Part shown: piece after piece, positions 50,580 through 60,680 of the stretch
How positions within the stretch are numbered: position 1 is the first letter of the stretch
How the letters are laid out: each line of letters begins with the position of its first letter
NCBI RefSeq assembly: GCF_030816915.1
Contig: NZ_JAUSYN010000002.1
Coordinates: forward strand, 1,277,501 to 1,341,500
Source: Streptomyces sp. B3I8
GTDB taxonomy: Bacteria > Actinomycetota > Actinomycetes > Streptomycetales > Streptomycetaceae
Length of the DNA: 64,000 nucleotides
Direction of reading: 5' to 3'
Notes under the pieces: generated by a model
The model's input: only the letters and a program-made list of their open reading frames with translations
What the model was told of the DNA's origin: nothing
Database searches by the model: none
Translations under genes and position numbers: made by a program

Positions 50580-50814
50580 TTAACACCAAGGGCTGCGCGA
50601 GCGTTTTCCTCGCCCCCGCCGCCCCGCCCTTCCCCTCTCTCCGGGGGGCTCCGCCCCCGGACCCCGAGAAGATCGCGCCCGCGCGGCGGAGCCGCATGTC
50701 GACACAGCCCCGCGCCCCTGATCGGGGCGCGGCTCCGTCCTCAGGGGCGCGGGGAACTGCGCGAGCGACCACCCACCCGCCCGCACATCCGGGGTCAAAG
50801 GGGCAGCGCCCCCC
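50580..50814. repeat. GC-rich intergenic repeat family, copy 6 (most complete)
   Basis: In order: CTCGCCCCCGCCGCCCCGCC, GGGGGGCTCCGCCCCCGG, ATCGCGCCCGCGCGGCGGAG, CCGCATGTCGACACAGCCCC, a CCCCGCGCCCCTGA hairpin pairing 50708-50721 with 50741-50754, then GAACTGCGCGAGCGACCACC. It lies just after the MFS gene. Confidence 0.75.
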
Positions 50815-52434
50815 CTAGGCCGACACCCTCGACCCCTCCGCCTCCCGCGGCGCCGGCACCGCCCCCGGCGTCGGGTCCACCCCGGGCGCCGGATCCGCAC
50901 ACTGCATCACCCTCGGCAACCGCAGCGCCATCACCGCCCCCGCCAGCAACAGCCCCGCACTCACCAGCAACGTCACATGCAGCCCCTCCACGAACGAGTG
51001 ACGCGCGGCCTGCCGCAGCATCTCCCCCCGCTCGCCCCCGAGCCGCCCGGCCACCGCATACGCCTCCCCCAGCGAATGCCCTGCCGCCGCCGACGCCCAC
51101 GTCGGCACCCCCGGCACCGACGCCAGCCCCGGCGCGTACGCCGCGTTCATCACGCTCCCCAGCAGCGCGATCCCGATGCCCGCACCGAGCTGGTACGACG
51201 TCTCGCCGATCGCCGCCGCGCCCCCCGCCTGGTTCGCCGGCGCCTCGCTCAGCATCGACTCGTACGCCCCGAACAGCGTCGTCTCCAGGCCGAAGCCGAG
51301 CAGCAGGAAGGCACCGAGCAGCAGCCCGGGCTCGTCGTGGGCGCCCATCGCGGTCAGGGTGAGCACCGCCCCGGCGGTGAGGAGGAAGCCGGCGGCCACC
51401 GTGCGCCTGGGCCCGAAGCGGTGCAGCAGCCGGGAGCCCAGCAGCCCCGCCGCCATCGCGGCGAAGGTGAGCGGCAGCAGCCGCAGCCCGGTCTGCAGCG
51501 GCGAGAGGCCCAGCACGAGCTGGAGATACTGTGCCGCGATCAGCTCCAGGCCGACCAGCGCGAGCATCGCCAGCACGATACAGCCCACCGACGTGCTGAA
51601 CGTCGTACGGGCGAACATGCCGAGGTCGACCAGCGGATGCGTCCGGCTCCGCTGCCGTCGTACGAACAGCACCAGCAGCAGCGCACCGGCCAGCAGCGGC
51701 ACCAGGGTGAGCGGGGACAGCGGGGCCTCCCCGCCGCCGAGCCGCTTCACCCCGAACACGGTGCCGAACAGGCCGACGGCGGCCATGCACGCGCCGCCCA
51801 CGTCCCAGGGCCCGTCGCCCCCGCCGCGCGACTCGGGCAGCAGCGCCCGGCCCACCGGCAGGCTGACCAGCATCAGCGGGATGTTGACCAGGAAGACCGA
51901 GCCCCACCAGAAGTGCTCCAGCAGGAAGCCGCCGAGCAGCGGCCCGACGGCCGCGCCGACCGCCGCGACCGCGCTCCACACGCCTATCGCCAGCGCTCGT
52001 TCCCGCCGGTCGGGGAAGACCTGGCGGAGCAGGGAGAGCGTGGCCGGCATGATCATGGCGCCGCCGACACCGAGCAGGGCGCGCGCGCCGATGAGGACGT
52101 GGGCGTTGCCGGCGAAGGCCGCGATCGCCGAGGCGAGGCCGAACAGGGCGTAGCCGAGGAGCAGGACGCGTCTGCGGCCGATCCGGTCGCCCAGCGTGCC
52201 GAAGAGGATCAGCAGCGAGGCGCAGACCAGCGGGTAGACGTCGACGATCCAGAGCAGTTCGATCGCGCCGGGCTGAAGGTCCTCGGTGACGGCCGGTACC
52301 GCGACGTGCAGCACGGTGGCGTCGACGGCGACGAGCAGCAGGCTGACGCAGAGGACGACGAGGACGATCCAGCGGTTGGCACCTGCCCCGGGCTCCCGAC
52401 GGCATCGCGCGGCGGCCGTGGTCGTCCCGGACAT
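50815..52434 (-). CDS. MFS drug exporter, EmrB/QacA (DHA2) type
   Basis: 539 residues with about 14 membrane helices. Helix 1 carries LLLVAVDATVLHVAVPAVTEDL and the loop 2-3 motif is GDRIGRRRVLLLGYALFG. Motif C-like GAAVGPLLGGFLLEHFWWGSVFLVNIP is in helix 5. Length and helix count match proton-driven multidrug efflux pumps of the DHA2 group. The hydrophilic C-terminus is Pro/Ala-rich. No regulator is adjacent. Likely exports hydrophobic toxins or antibiotics; the substrate is unknown. Confidence 0.92.
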   Translation of the reverse strand: MSGTTTAAARCRREPGAGANRWIVLVVLCVSLLLVAVDATVLHVAVPAVTEDLQPGAIELLWIVDVYPLVCASLLILFGTLGDRIGRRRVLLLGYALFGLASAIAAFAGNAHVLIGARALLGVGGAMIMPATLSLLRQVFPDRRERALAIGVWSAVAAVGAAVGPLLGGFLLEHFWWGSVFLVNIPLMLVSLPVGRALLPESRGGGDGPWDVGGACMAAVGLFGTVFGVKRLGGGEAPLSPLTLVPLLAGALLLVLFVRRQRSRTHPLVDLGMFARTTFSTSVGCIVLAMLALVGLELIAAQYLQLVLGLSPLQTGLRLLPLTFAAMAAGLLGSRLLHRFGPRRTVAAGFLLTAGAVLTLTAMGAHDEPGLLLGAFLLLGFGLETTLFGAYESMLSEAPANQAGGAAAIGETSYQLGAGIGIALLGSVMNAAYAPGLASVPGVPTWASAAAGHSLGEAYAVAGRLGGERGEMLRQAARHSFVEGLHVTLLVSAGLLLAGAVMALRLPRVMQCADPAPGVDPTPGAVPAPREAEGSRVSA

Positions 52435-52694
52435 GTACGTACCTCCCAGATGGTTCCTCGCATCGGCGGATCCACGGGGTGGGGACGTCCCCGCGGGGCT
52501 GCGGCCCGCGGAAGTGGTGCTCCGCAGGGCCCACGCAACGATGCGAGTGAGCCGCCAGAGTACGCGAGTTCCGACCGGTGGCCAGTGGCGGACCCCTCAC
52601 GTTCGCGGGTGACAGGTGTGGTGTGCACCACGCTCCCGCGGACCTGCGGAGGCCGATGGGGACCGGCGGGGACCGGCGGACTCCGGTCGGCGTC

Positions 52695-52700
52695 GATAAT
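52695..52700 (+). promoter_or_regulatory. -10 box, probable leaderless transcript
   Basis: GATAAT is followed by seven bases and then GTG at 52708, without a ribosome site. Confidence 0.45.
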
Positions 52701-52707
52701 CGAGCGC

Positions 52708-53865
52708 GTGACCGATCTTGCTCTGCGTACGGCGCCCGCCCGCACCGACGGGCGGCTTCCCGCCCTGCTCGGGTACGCCGCCGTGCGCGCCCTCGGGCTG
52801 CTGGCGCTCGCGCTGGTGAGCGCCGCGCGTGGCGCGGACCCGCGCACGCTGCTGTCCGCGCGCTGGGACTCGCTCTGGTACACCCGGGTGGCGGAGCTCG
52901 GTTACGGCTACCAGGTGCGGCTGCCGAACGGCGACGTCCACTCCAATCTCGCGTTCTTCCCGCTGCTGCCCTGGCTGGAACGGCTCGGCACGGCCCTGAC
53001 CCCCCTGTCGTACGCCGACACGGGTCTGCTGGTGAGCGCGTCGGCCTCGCTCGCCGCGGCCGCCGGGATCCACGCCGTGACGGCACGGGTGTACGGCGGC
53101 CGGGCGGCCCTGTACGCGGTGCTGCTGTGGGCGGTGCTGCCGGTGGGGATCGTGCAGTCGATGGCGTACAGCGAGTCGCTGTTCACCGCGCTGGCCGCCT
53201 GGTCGCTGTACGCCGTGCTGACCGGCCGCTGGGCCGGCGCGGGCGCCCTGGCCCTGCTCGCGGGGCTGACCCGGCCGGTGGGGCTGGCGGTGGTGGCCGC
53301 GGTGTGGGCGGCGGCGGTCCGGGCGCTCGTGCGGGAGCGGCGTACGGGCGGGGCAGGCGCCCGCGCGGGGGCGGCCCGGCTGCTCGGCGTGGTGCTCGCA
53401 CCGCTGGGGACCGCCGGTTACGTCCTGTGGGTCGGGCACCGCACGGGCGGCGGGCCGTTCGGCTACCTCGACGTCCAGGCGGGCTGGCGCAACGGCTTCG
53501 ACGGCGGGTACGCCTTCGCGCGCTTCGTCGGCGGGAAGTTCTCGTCGTTCCCGTCGGCCCTGGCCGGGGTGGGCCTGCTCGCCGGGGTGGGCCTGGTGGT
53601 GTGGCTGTACGTGACGTGCGTACGGCAGCGCCAGCCGCTGCCGCTGCTGGTCTACGCGGGTGCGGTGAGCGCGCTGGCGCTGTGCGCGTCGAGCTACTTC
53701 GGTTCCAAGCCCCGGCTGCTGCTGCCCGCCTTCCCGCTGCTGCTGCCGCTCGCGCGGGCCCTGGCCGGGTGGCGTCCGTACCGGGCGGCGGCACTCGTGG
53801 GGGTCGTCGCGGTGGCGTCCGCCCTCTACGGCGCGGTGTGGCTGAACGGATCCGGGCCGCCCTGA
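52708..53865 (+). CDS. Polytopic mannosyltransferase-like membrane protein (PIG-V-like)
   Basis: 385 residues, about 9-10 membrane helices. The outer loop ARWDSLWYTRVAELGYGYQVRLPNGDVHSNLAFFPLLPWLERL resembles the catalytic loop of GT-C glycosyltransferases (PIG-V/GT76-like WD...Y...GY pattern). It would transfer a sugar from a lipid-phosphate donor outside the membrane; donor and acceptor are unknown. GTG 52708 is the first start compatible with the -10 at 52695-52700. It is divergent from the MFS gene. Confidence 0.85.
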   Translation: MTDLALRTAPARTDGRLPALLGYAAVRALGLLALALVSAARGADPRTLLSARWDSLWYTRVAELGYGYQVRLPNGDVHSNLAFFPLLPWLERLGTALTPLSYADTGLLVSASASLAAAAGIHAVTARVYGGRAALYAVLLWAVLPVGIVQSMAYSESLFTALAAWSLYAVLTGRWAGAGALALLAGLTRPVGLAVVAAVWAAAVRALVRERRTGGAGARAGAARLLGVVLAPLGTAGYVLWVGHRTGGGPFGYLDVQAGWRNGFDGGYAFARFVGGKFSSFPSALAGVGLLAGVGLVVWLYVTCVRQRQPLPLLVYAGAVSALALCASSYFGSKPRLLLPAFPLLLPLARALAGWRPYRAAALVGVVAVASALYGAVWLNGSGPP

Positions 53866-54106
53866 GCGCCGCCCGGACGGCTCAATGAGCGCTGGGAGAA
53901 TTCCGGTCGATGACGCGATGAACGAATTGAATACGGGTGCATAACCGGAACGCCCGATGATCAAAGGAAATGCAGGGGGGATCGGCCTTCCGATCAGGAA
54001 TTACACAGAAAATAAGCCTCCGCTGAGAGGAATCCCACATCACATCGTCATCACAAACCCGGTGATAGTGCGAGGGCGACAGCTCACTCGCTGTAACGTC
54101 GATTGA
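53866..54106. promoter_or_regulatory. AT-richer intergenic region before the PAP2 gene
   Basis: A 241-bp gap, noticeably less GC-rich than its surroundings. It contains a GATCGG-CCTT-CCGATC hairpin (53980-53995) that may end the upstream transcript, and TAACGT (54094-54099), a -10 box seven bases before the GTG at 54107. Confidence 0.45.
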
Positions 54107-55165
54107 GTGCGTACCGAAGCAATGCTGACCCGTCTGAACGGGCTGTTCGCGCGGCTCGACCGTGAGCCGGAACGACCGGCCCACATCGACGTGCCCAGGA
54201 TGAGCCGGCACCGCCTGGTCCTCCTCGCCGCGACGCTCGCCTTCTACGGCGCGATCGTGTGGGCCGTGGTCATCACTTCCTGGCTGGTGCGGCTCGACTG
54301 GCAGGTCATGTTCTTCCGGCCGTACCAGCAGTGGCCCGAGATCCACGCGTTCCTGGACTACTACGTGGTACTGGGCCAGCGCGGACCCACGGCGGTGATG
54401 GTGGCGTCCTGGCTGGGCTGGCGCTCCTGGCGGCAGCACACCCTGCGCCCGCTGCTGACGCTGGGCGCGGCGCTGCTGCTGCTGAACGCCACGGTGGGGG
54501 CCGCCAAATACGGCATGGGGCGCCTCGGACCGCACTACGCGACCCAGATCGGCTCCAACGAGATGTGGCGCGGCGGCGACATATTTCCCTCCGGGCACAC
54601 CGCCAACGCCGTGGTGACCTGGGGCATCCTCGCCTATCTGGCCTCCACCCCGCGGACCCGGCGCTGGCTGTCGGCGCTGTCGGCGGTGACCTCGCTCGGG
54701 GTCGGCATGACCACGGTCTACCTCGGTACGCACTGGCTGAGCGACGTGGTGCTGGGCTGGACGGCGGGGCTGCTCGTCCTGCTGGGGCTGCCGTGGTGCG
54801 AGCCGCTGATCGCCCGCGCCGAGGTGGCGATCCTGGACCTGCGGGACCGCGTGCGCGACCGGCTCACGACGCCCGCACCCGCCCCCTCGCCCGTCGCGGC
54901 CCCTTCTCCGGCCCCGGCCGCGTCCCCCGCCCCGGTGGCCGCGTCGACACCGCGGGCGGCCCGTTCTGCCGAGGAGGCGGACTCCCCGGCACGGGAGGCC
55001 GCCGGCCCGCGGGCGACGCGTTCGCCGGTGTACCTGGCGCCCGGGCCGCACACCGCCCGCTCCGAGCGCACGCCGGTCACTCCGGCCGGCAGCCGACGCC
55101 CGCCGCACCCGGACCGCACACCGCGCGCCGCCGCGGGCTCCGCCCGCCCGTTCGGCGGCGGCTGA
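54107..55165 (+). CDS. PAP2-superfamily membrane phosphatase
   Basis: 352 residues from the GTG at 54107 (ATG 54122 is an alternative). Six membrane helices carry the three PAP2 motifs: KYGMGRLGP (motif 1), PSGHT (motif 2) and YLGTHWLSDVVLGW (motif 3) with its catalytic His. It dephosphorylates lipid phosphates such as phosphatidate or undecaprenyl pyrophosphate. The C-terminal ~100 residues are a disordered Ala/Pro/Arg-rich cytoplasmic tail not found in short family members. A probable leaderless transcript. Confidence 0.9.
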   Translation: MRTEAMLTRLNGLFARLDREPERPAHIDVPRMSRHRLVLLAATLAFYGAIVWAVVITSWLVRLDWQVMFFRPYQQWPEIHAFLDYYVVLGQRGPTAVMVASWLGWRSWRQHTLRPLLTLGAALLLLNATVGAAKYGMGRLGPHYATQIGSNEMWRGGDIFPSGHTANAVVTWGILAYLASTPRTRRWLSALSAVTSLGVGMTTVYLGTHWLSDVVLGWTAGLLVLLGLPWCEPLIARAEVAILDLRDRVRDRLTTPAPAPSPVAAPSPAPAASPAPVAASTPRAARSAEEADSPAREAAGPRATRSPVYLAPGPHTARSERTPVTPAGSRRPPHPDRTPRAAAGSARPFGGG

Positions 55166-55201
55166 CGGGGCGACGGCCGGCGGGGGCTCCCGGCGGAGGG
55201 C

Positions 55202-55417
55202 TCAGCCCTTCCAGCAGCGCGTCACGTGGCCGTCCGTCACCTCGAAGTTCAGGCGTCCGACGCGGTACTCCATGGTGATGACCGTGCCCGGGGCCAGGGA
55301 CCGCACGGTGGTCCAGCCTCGTTCCCGGGCCAGCCGCTCGGCCTCCGCGGCCTCGTGACCGACGTATGCCTCCGGGGTGTCGTCCGGCTCCTGGGGCGGG
55401 GTGGGAAGAGATGCCAT
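55202..55417 (-). CDS. Peptidase inhibitor I78 family protein
   Basis: 71 residues with AYVGHEAAEAERLARERGWTTVRSLAPGTVITMEYRVGRLNFEVTDGHVTRCWKG, the complete I78 fold (potato-inhibitor-I-like wedge). The cysteine near the C-terminus is conserved in the family. No signal peptide is seen, so unless exported by another route it acts inside the cell. Converges with the PAP2 gene, 36 bp apart. Confidence 0.85.
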   Translation of the reverse strand: MASLPTPPQEPDDTPEAYVGHEAAEAERLARERGWTTVRSLAPGTVITMEYRVGRLNFEVTDGHVTRCWKG

Positions 55418-55965
55418 GCCGCCACGGTAGGCGCCGCGGCGGGCCCGCGGAAGCGGAGACCGGGGCCCTGCGTCCGCACGGGCCGGACGGAACCGGGCGG
55501 GGCCCGACAGGGCCCGGACGGTCCGTACGTTCCCTGCCGGTCACGCTTCTGTCACAGGACAACGACACACGTTTCGGCGTAATCAGTTCACCCGAACGAG
55601 CGGTTTCGCGGCGGCCGGGCCTCCCGTCGAACGTAATTCCGCACCCCTTCCAGGAGGCCCGGACCGGCTCCCGAAAAGCCTTTCGGGATATCCGGACGAA
55701 GGTGCGGGGAGAGGCCCGGCTAGGTGCGTGGCCCGGCTCCGCCGTACCTTTTCCACCTGTTCCGGTACTCCCCCGCGGCACCCGGCATCTCACGGGATAT
55801 GCACGGATCGCGCACAGCATCGCCGCACGCCGCCTGTCGGGACCGAGGGGGGACGCGCAAGCCGAGGGTGCCCCCGGGGCCACGACGGCGGAGGGGCGGG
55901 CGACGGCCACGCCGGTCCCCGCGCCCCAGTCGAGGGCGCGGGGCGCAGGGCGTGGGGCGCGGCTC
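55418..55965. other. 548-bp gap without a recognisable gene
   Basis: No frame here has a ribosome site with protein-like sequence. Features seen: a GGGCCC-GACA-GGGCCC hairpin near 55500, an AT-richer patch at 55555-55590 (CAGGACAACGACACACGTTT) that may hold the I78 gene promoter on the minus strand, and inverted CCCGAAAAGCCTTTCGGG (55672-55689), a perfect 8-bp hairpin. A small RNA is possible but unsupported. Confidence 0.4.
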
Positions 55966-56835
55966 CTACGACGCCGAGGCGGACGCCGACACCGACACCG
56001 GGGTGACCGTGAGGGTCAGTTCGTTGGACGGGGTGTAGACGGGGCGGATGCGCAGCGCCGGTGAGTCCCCGGGGTAGTCGGTCCCCGGGTAATGGAAGAT
56101 GTCGTGCTTGTCGGGGACGTCGTCCAGGAGACGGGACAGGCGGACCCTGGGGCCGTCCTCCCCCGCGGGCCGCAGCCGGAACTTCCAGGTCCCCTCCGCC
56201 AGCGTCCGGTGGTCCACCGTGCAGGAGAAGCCCCCCGGCACCGACGGGTCCGCGGTCACCTCCACGCGCAGCACCGGGCCCTCGTCCCCCTCACGCAGTT
56301 CGGCGTGGGCCGCCTCCCCGAGCGCGGTGCCGTAGAGCCGGCCGCGCACCGTCAGCCGTGCCTCCTCGACGGTGAGATCGCCCGCCTCCGCGTGCGGCGC
56401 CCGCAGCCAGCTGCGCACGCTGAGGTTGCCGTTCTTGGTCACGTACGGGATCCGTACCGCGATCCGTGCCGCGTCCGGGCTCGGCGACCGGTCGACGAGT
56501 GCCCGCAGATCGTTGGTACCGGGGGCCAATCGGCGCGGCTCCTCCTCGCCGGTTCGCAGGTACGTGTCCCACCGTCCCTCCGCCAGTTCGACGCCGTCGG
56601 GCAGCACCGCCCGCAGCCGTCCCTGTCCGACCGGCGTCAGCGGCAGCCGCACCGCGTCGTCCTCGGCGTTCCGGCACAGCAGCAGAAGGTGCGCGGGACC
56701 GCTCCCACCGCCGTCCAGGACGTCGAAGGTCAGACCGCCGGCGGAGTCGGCGAGGCAGTCGGCGCGCGGGGGCAGGATGGTGTCCTCCTTGGGCTGCGGT
56801 GTTCTGAGGGGCTGGTCGGCCGGCGGCCGCGTCAT
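55966..56835 (-). CDS. Conserved hypothetical protein linked to a glycosyltransferase
   Basis: 289 residues from the ATG at 56835, which overlaps the stop of the GT4 gene (ATGA). Predicted soluble and beta-rich, with repeated Ig-like strands (VRLPLTPVGQGRLRAVLPDGVELAEGRWDTYLRT; VLRVEVTADPSVPGGFSCTVDHRTLAEGTWKFRLRP) that look like two related ~130-residue domains. The C-terminus is a short Ser-Ala repeat. Such proteins accompany wall-polymer glycosyltransferases in Streptomyces, so a role in cell-surface glycan assembly is inferred. Confidence 0.7.
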   Translation of the reverse strand: MTRPPADQPLRTPQPKEDTILPPRADCLADSAGGLTFDVLDGGGSGPAHLLLLCRNAEDDAVRLPLTPVGQGRLRAVLPDGVELAEGRWDTYLRTGEEEPRRLAPGTNDLRALVDRSPSPDAARIAVRIPYVTKNGNLSVRSWLRAPHAEAGDLTVEEARLTVRGRLYGTALGEAAHAELREGDEGPVLRVEVTADPSVPGGFSCTVDHRTLAEGTWKFRLRPAGEDGPRVRLSRLLDDVPDKHDIFHYPGTDYPGDSPALRIRPVYTPSNELTLTVTPVSVSASASAS

Positions 56836-58094
56836 GAGGTGCGTCCCTTCCGCAGGGCGGAGTGTCCGGCGTCGCGGACGGCGTAGGCGCTGCCGAGCAG
56901 GGCCGCGCGCGTACGGTGCAGGGAGCCGCGCATCCGGCCGCCCGCCGAGGTGCCGGTGCGGGCCCCGAGGTCGGTGAAGAGCGACTCGTAGCGTTCGGCG
57001 ATCCGCGCGGGGTCGAAGCGTGCGGAGTTCTTGAGCGCGGCGTGCGACATCTGCTGCCGCAGCTCGTCGTCGTTGATGAGGCCCAGCAGCCCGCCGGCGA
57101 TCGCCTTGACGTCGCCCACCTTCACCAGGCGGCCGTCGACGCCGTCGGAGATGATCTCGCCGGGGCCGAGGGGGCAGTCGGTGGCGACCACCGGCAGCCC
57201 GCAGCGCATGGCTTCGACGATGGTCATGCCGAAGGACTCCATGCTGGAGGTGACCGCGGCGAGGGAGCCCTTGGCCCACTCGGGGTCGATGGGATGGGCG
57301 GGACCCATCAGGTACACGTGGTTGTACAGGCCGAGCCGGTCGATCAGGGCGCGCAGCTTGTCCTTCTGCTTGCCGTTGCCGTAGATCCGCAGCCGCCAGT
57401 CGGGGCGTTCGGCGACGACCGCGGCGAACGCCTTGATGAGCAGGTCGTACCGCTTGACCGGGGCGAGCCGGCCGGCCGCCACGACCCACTTGCCGGAGCC
57501 GTCGGACGGGTCGACGCCGGGCGCGGGCACCGGGTTGGGCACGGCCTGGAGCCTGACGCCCGGCAGCCGCATCTTGCGCCGGTAGGAGCGGGCGTCGGCC
57601 TCCGTGGTGGTGGTGAGCGCGTCCAGCCTCGGGTACACGCTCCGCAGCATGAGCCGCAGTTGGGGCGAGTGGGTGTCCAGGGTGAGGTGCTCCTGGCCGA
57701 CGCGCAGCGGGCCGCGCCGGGTCTGCCGGGCGAGGTGCACGTTGAGACCCGGGCGGGTGCCCACCACCACGTCGGCCTCGACGGAGGCGAGGTGCTCGGC
57801 GATGCGCCGGTCGGTGAGGGCGCTGTACTGGTGGTAGCGGCCCTCCGCGTGCGGAAAGACCTCGGCGGGACGTCGGCGCTCGGGGTCGCCGGCGTCGGCG
57901 GAGCCCGGGCGCAGATCGACGAGGTGACGTATTCGAACCCCCGGGCCGTGGTCGAAGACGGGATCCTCACGGTGGCGGAAGACGGAAACGATCTCCACGT
58001 CGTGCTGCTCGGCGAGCGTGTTCGCAAGGTTGTACGTCGTACGGATCGTTCCCCCGATGCCGTACGCGTTGTGCAGCAGGAAAGAAATATGCAT
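56832..58094 (-). CDS. Family 4 (GT-B) glycosyltransferase
   Basis: 420 residues. The N-terminal acceptor half starts HISFLLHNAYGIGGTIRTTYNLANTLAE with the glycine loop. The C-terminal donor half has VVAAGRLAPVKRYDLLIKAFA, RIYGNGKQKDKLRAL and the E-x7-E signature region SMESFGMTIVEAMRCGLPVV. It transfers a nucleotide-activated sugar with retention. Acceptor unknown; the coupled downstream gene suggests a surface polymer. The C-terminus carries an extra ~35 basic residues. Confidence 0.92.
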   Translation of the reverse strand: MHISFLLHNAYGIGGTIRTTYNLANTLAEQHDVEIVSVFRHREDPVFDHGPGVRIRHLVDLRPGSADAGDPERRRPAEVFPHAEGRYHQYSALTDRRIAEHLASVEADVVVGTRPGLNVHLARQTRRGPLRVGQEHLTLDTHSPQLRLMLRSVYPRLDALTTTTEADARSYRRKMRLPGVRLQAVPNPVPAPGVDPSDGSGKWVVAAGRLAPVKRYDLLIKAFAAVVAERPDWRLRIYGNGKQKDKLRALIDRLGLYNHVYLMGPAHPIDPEWAKGSLAAVTSSMESFGMTIVEAMRCGLPVVATDCPLGPGEIISDGVDGRLVKVGDVKAIAGGLLGLINDDELRQQMSHAALKNSARFDPARIAERYESLFTDLGARTGTSAGGRMRGSLHRTRAALLGSAYAVRDAGHSALRKGRTS

Positions 58095-58380
58095 GCGTCC
58101 CTGAATCCCCTGTATCCCCTGAGTTCCCCTGGCTCGTCCGCCTACTGCATGGTTAGACCCGCCGTCCCGGCAAGAGGTTGGGGTGCCTGACCATCTTGTT
58201 CCCGAACGGATGCGCTATCGGTAACCGACTCGAGGAACCTTTTGCCCTGTGCAAACGTCAGGGGCCGCAGGGGGCGGATGTCCGGGAGAACTCAGGGGAG
58301 AACGGGGAGCTCCGGAGAGCTCCCGAGGGGGACCGCTCAGGTCGACCGACCCGGATGCGGGAGGCCTTGGGGCCGCCCGG

Positions 58381-59679
<1,299 letters not shown>

Positions 59680-60537
59680 GTGCCGCGCATGCTCGATGTC
59701 AGCGACGACGTACGCGCCGAGATCGGCGACGAAGAGGCCGAACGGCTGCTCGCCGGAGAGAACGCCCCCGGCGGTTACGACTGCACGTCGTGCCGCACCC
59801 CGGGCGACTCCGAGCAGGAGCGCACGAGCACCGTCCTGTTCATCGGCGAGGAGACCGCCGTCCTCGCCTTCGCCCACGCCGGCTGCCTGCCCTCGCAGGT
59901 CGTCAAGGTCACCGAGGAGCAGCTCCAGGGCGCCGTCCGCTCCATCACCGCGGACGCGGGAACCGGCCACTCCGGTCAGACCGGCCACCCCGGTCAGACC
60001 GGCCACCCCGGTCAGACCGGCCACGCCGGTCAGTCCGTGCGGGCGCCGGGGGCGGCGGCGCCCGAGCAGGCGGTGCTCGGGGTCACCAGCGGGCTCATTC
60101 TGATCGCCGGGGAGCTGCATCCGGCGCTGGTCGTCGAGCCGACCGCGCCGATCGCGCGGCCCGGGGCCACCGGCGTGGGCGACGACTTCCTGCCGCTCCT
60201 CATCGAGCAGGGCTTCATGCCGCTCACGGCGATCGAGACGGTGCCGCCGGTACTGCACGGATGGTCCGTACTGCTCGCGGTGGGCCGGCTGCACGCGGTG
60301 CTGCAACCGGGGCCCTCCGGCGGATCGCCGGTGGCGTGGTGGCAGGCGCACCAGCCGTTGCAGGTGACGGAGGGCTGGCGGACGGCGGCGAACAAGCACC
60401 AGCAGGTGCTGCTGTTCGCGGCACCGGTGGGGTCCATCGGCCGTCAGCCGCGGGAGGACCTGCTGCGGGAGGCACTGGACCGGGCGGCGGCCGAGGGCAA
60501 GCTGGTGGCGGCGGCGCTGCCCCTCGCCGGCACCTGA
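59680..60537 (+). CDS. Conserved hypothetical protein with GHPGQT repeats
   Basis: 285 residues from the GTG at 59680 with GAGGGAG 6 nt upstream. An N-terminal CTSCRT pair is followed by a short alpha/beta region (TVLFIGEETAVLAFAHAGCLPSQVV). Four GHxGQT hexapeptides come next (about residues 94-117, from an 18-bp DNA repeat at 59961-60032), then a second domain of ~160 residues. No known family. A terminator follows. Confidence 0.7.
   Translation: MPRMLDVSDDVRAEIGDEEAERLLAGENAPGGYDCTSCRTPGDSEQERTSTVLFIGEETAVLAFAHAGCLPSQVVKVTEEQLQGAVRSITADAGTGHSGQTGHPGQTGHPGQTGHAGQSVRAPGAAAPEQAVLGVTSGLILIAGELHPALVVEPTAPIARPGATGVGDDFLPLLIEQGFMPLTAIETVPPVLHGWSVLLAVGRLHAVLQPGPSGGSPVAWWQAHQPLQVTEGWRTAANKHQQVLLFAAPVGSIGRQPREDLLREALDRAAAEGKLVAAALPLAGT
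59961..60032 (+). repeat. Four 18-bp coding tandem repeats
   Basis: GGCCACNCCGGTCAGACC repeats four times with single-base differences, encoding GHSGQT-GHPGQT-GHPGQT-GHAGQS. Confidence 0.8.
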
Positions 60538-60575
60538 CCCGCCCCGCCCGCGGGGGCCTGCCCCGCTCCCCGGTG

Positions 60576-60609
60576 AAGGGCGCCCCGTTCCCCTCGACGG
60601 GGCGCCCTT
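60576..60609 (+). terminator. Terminator after the GHPGQT-repeat gene
   Basis: AAGGGCGCCCCGT (60576-60588) pairs perfectly with ACGGGGCGCCCTT (60597-60609), an 8-nt loop, 39 bp after the stop, followed by a GTTTG tract. Confidence 0.8.
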
Positions 60610-60680
60610 GTTTGCCCTCTTGGGGTGGGAGTGGGGTAAATCGGCGCATCCTCCGGACACGTCACGTCGTTGGCAGTTAC

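Noticed and set aside
50977..52707. Long plus-strand extension upstream of the mannosyltransferase-like gene
   Set aside because: It is antisense to the MFS exporter; the real protein begins at GTG 52708.
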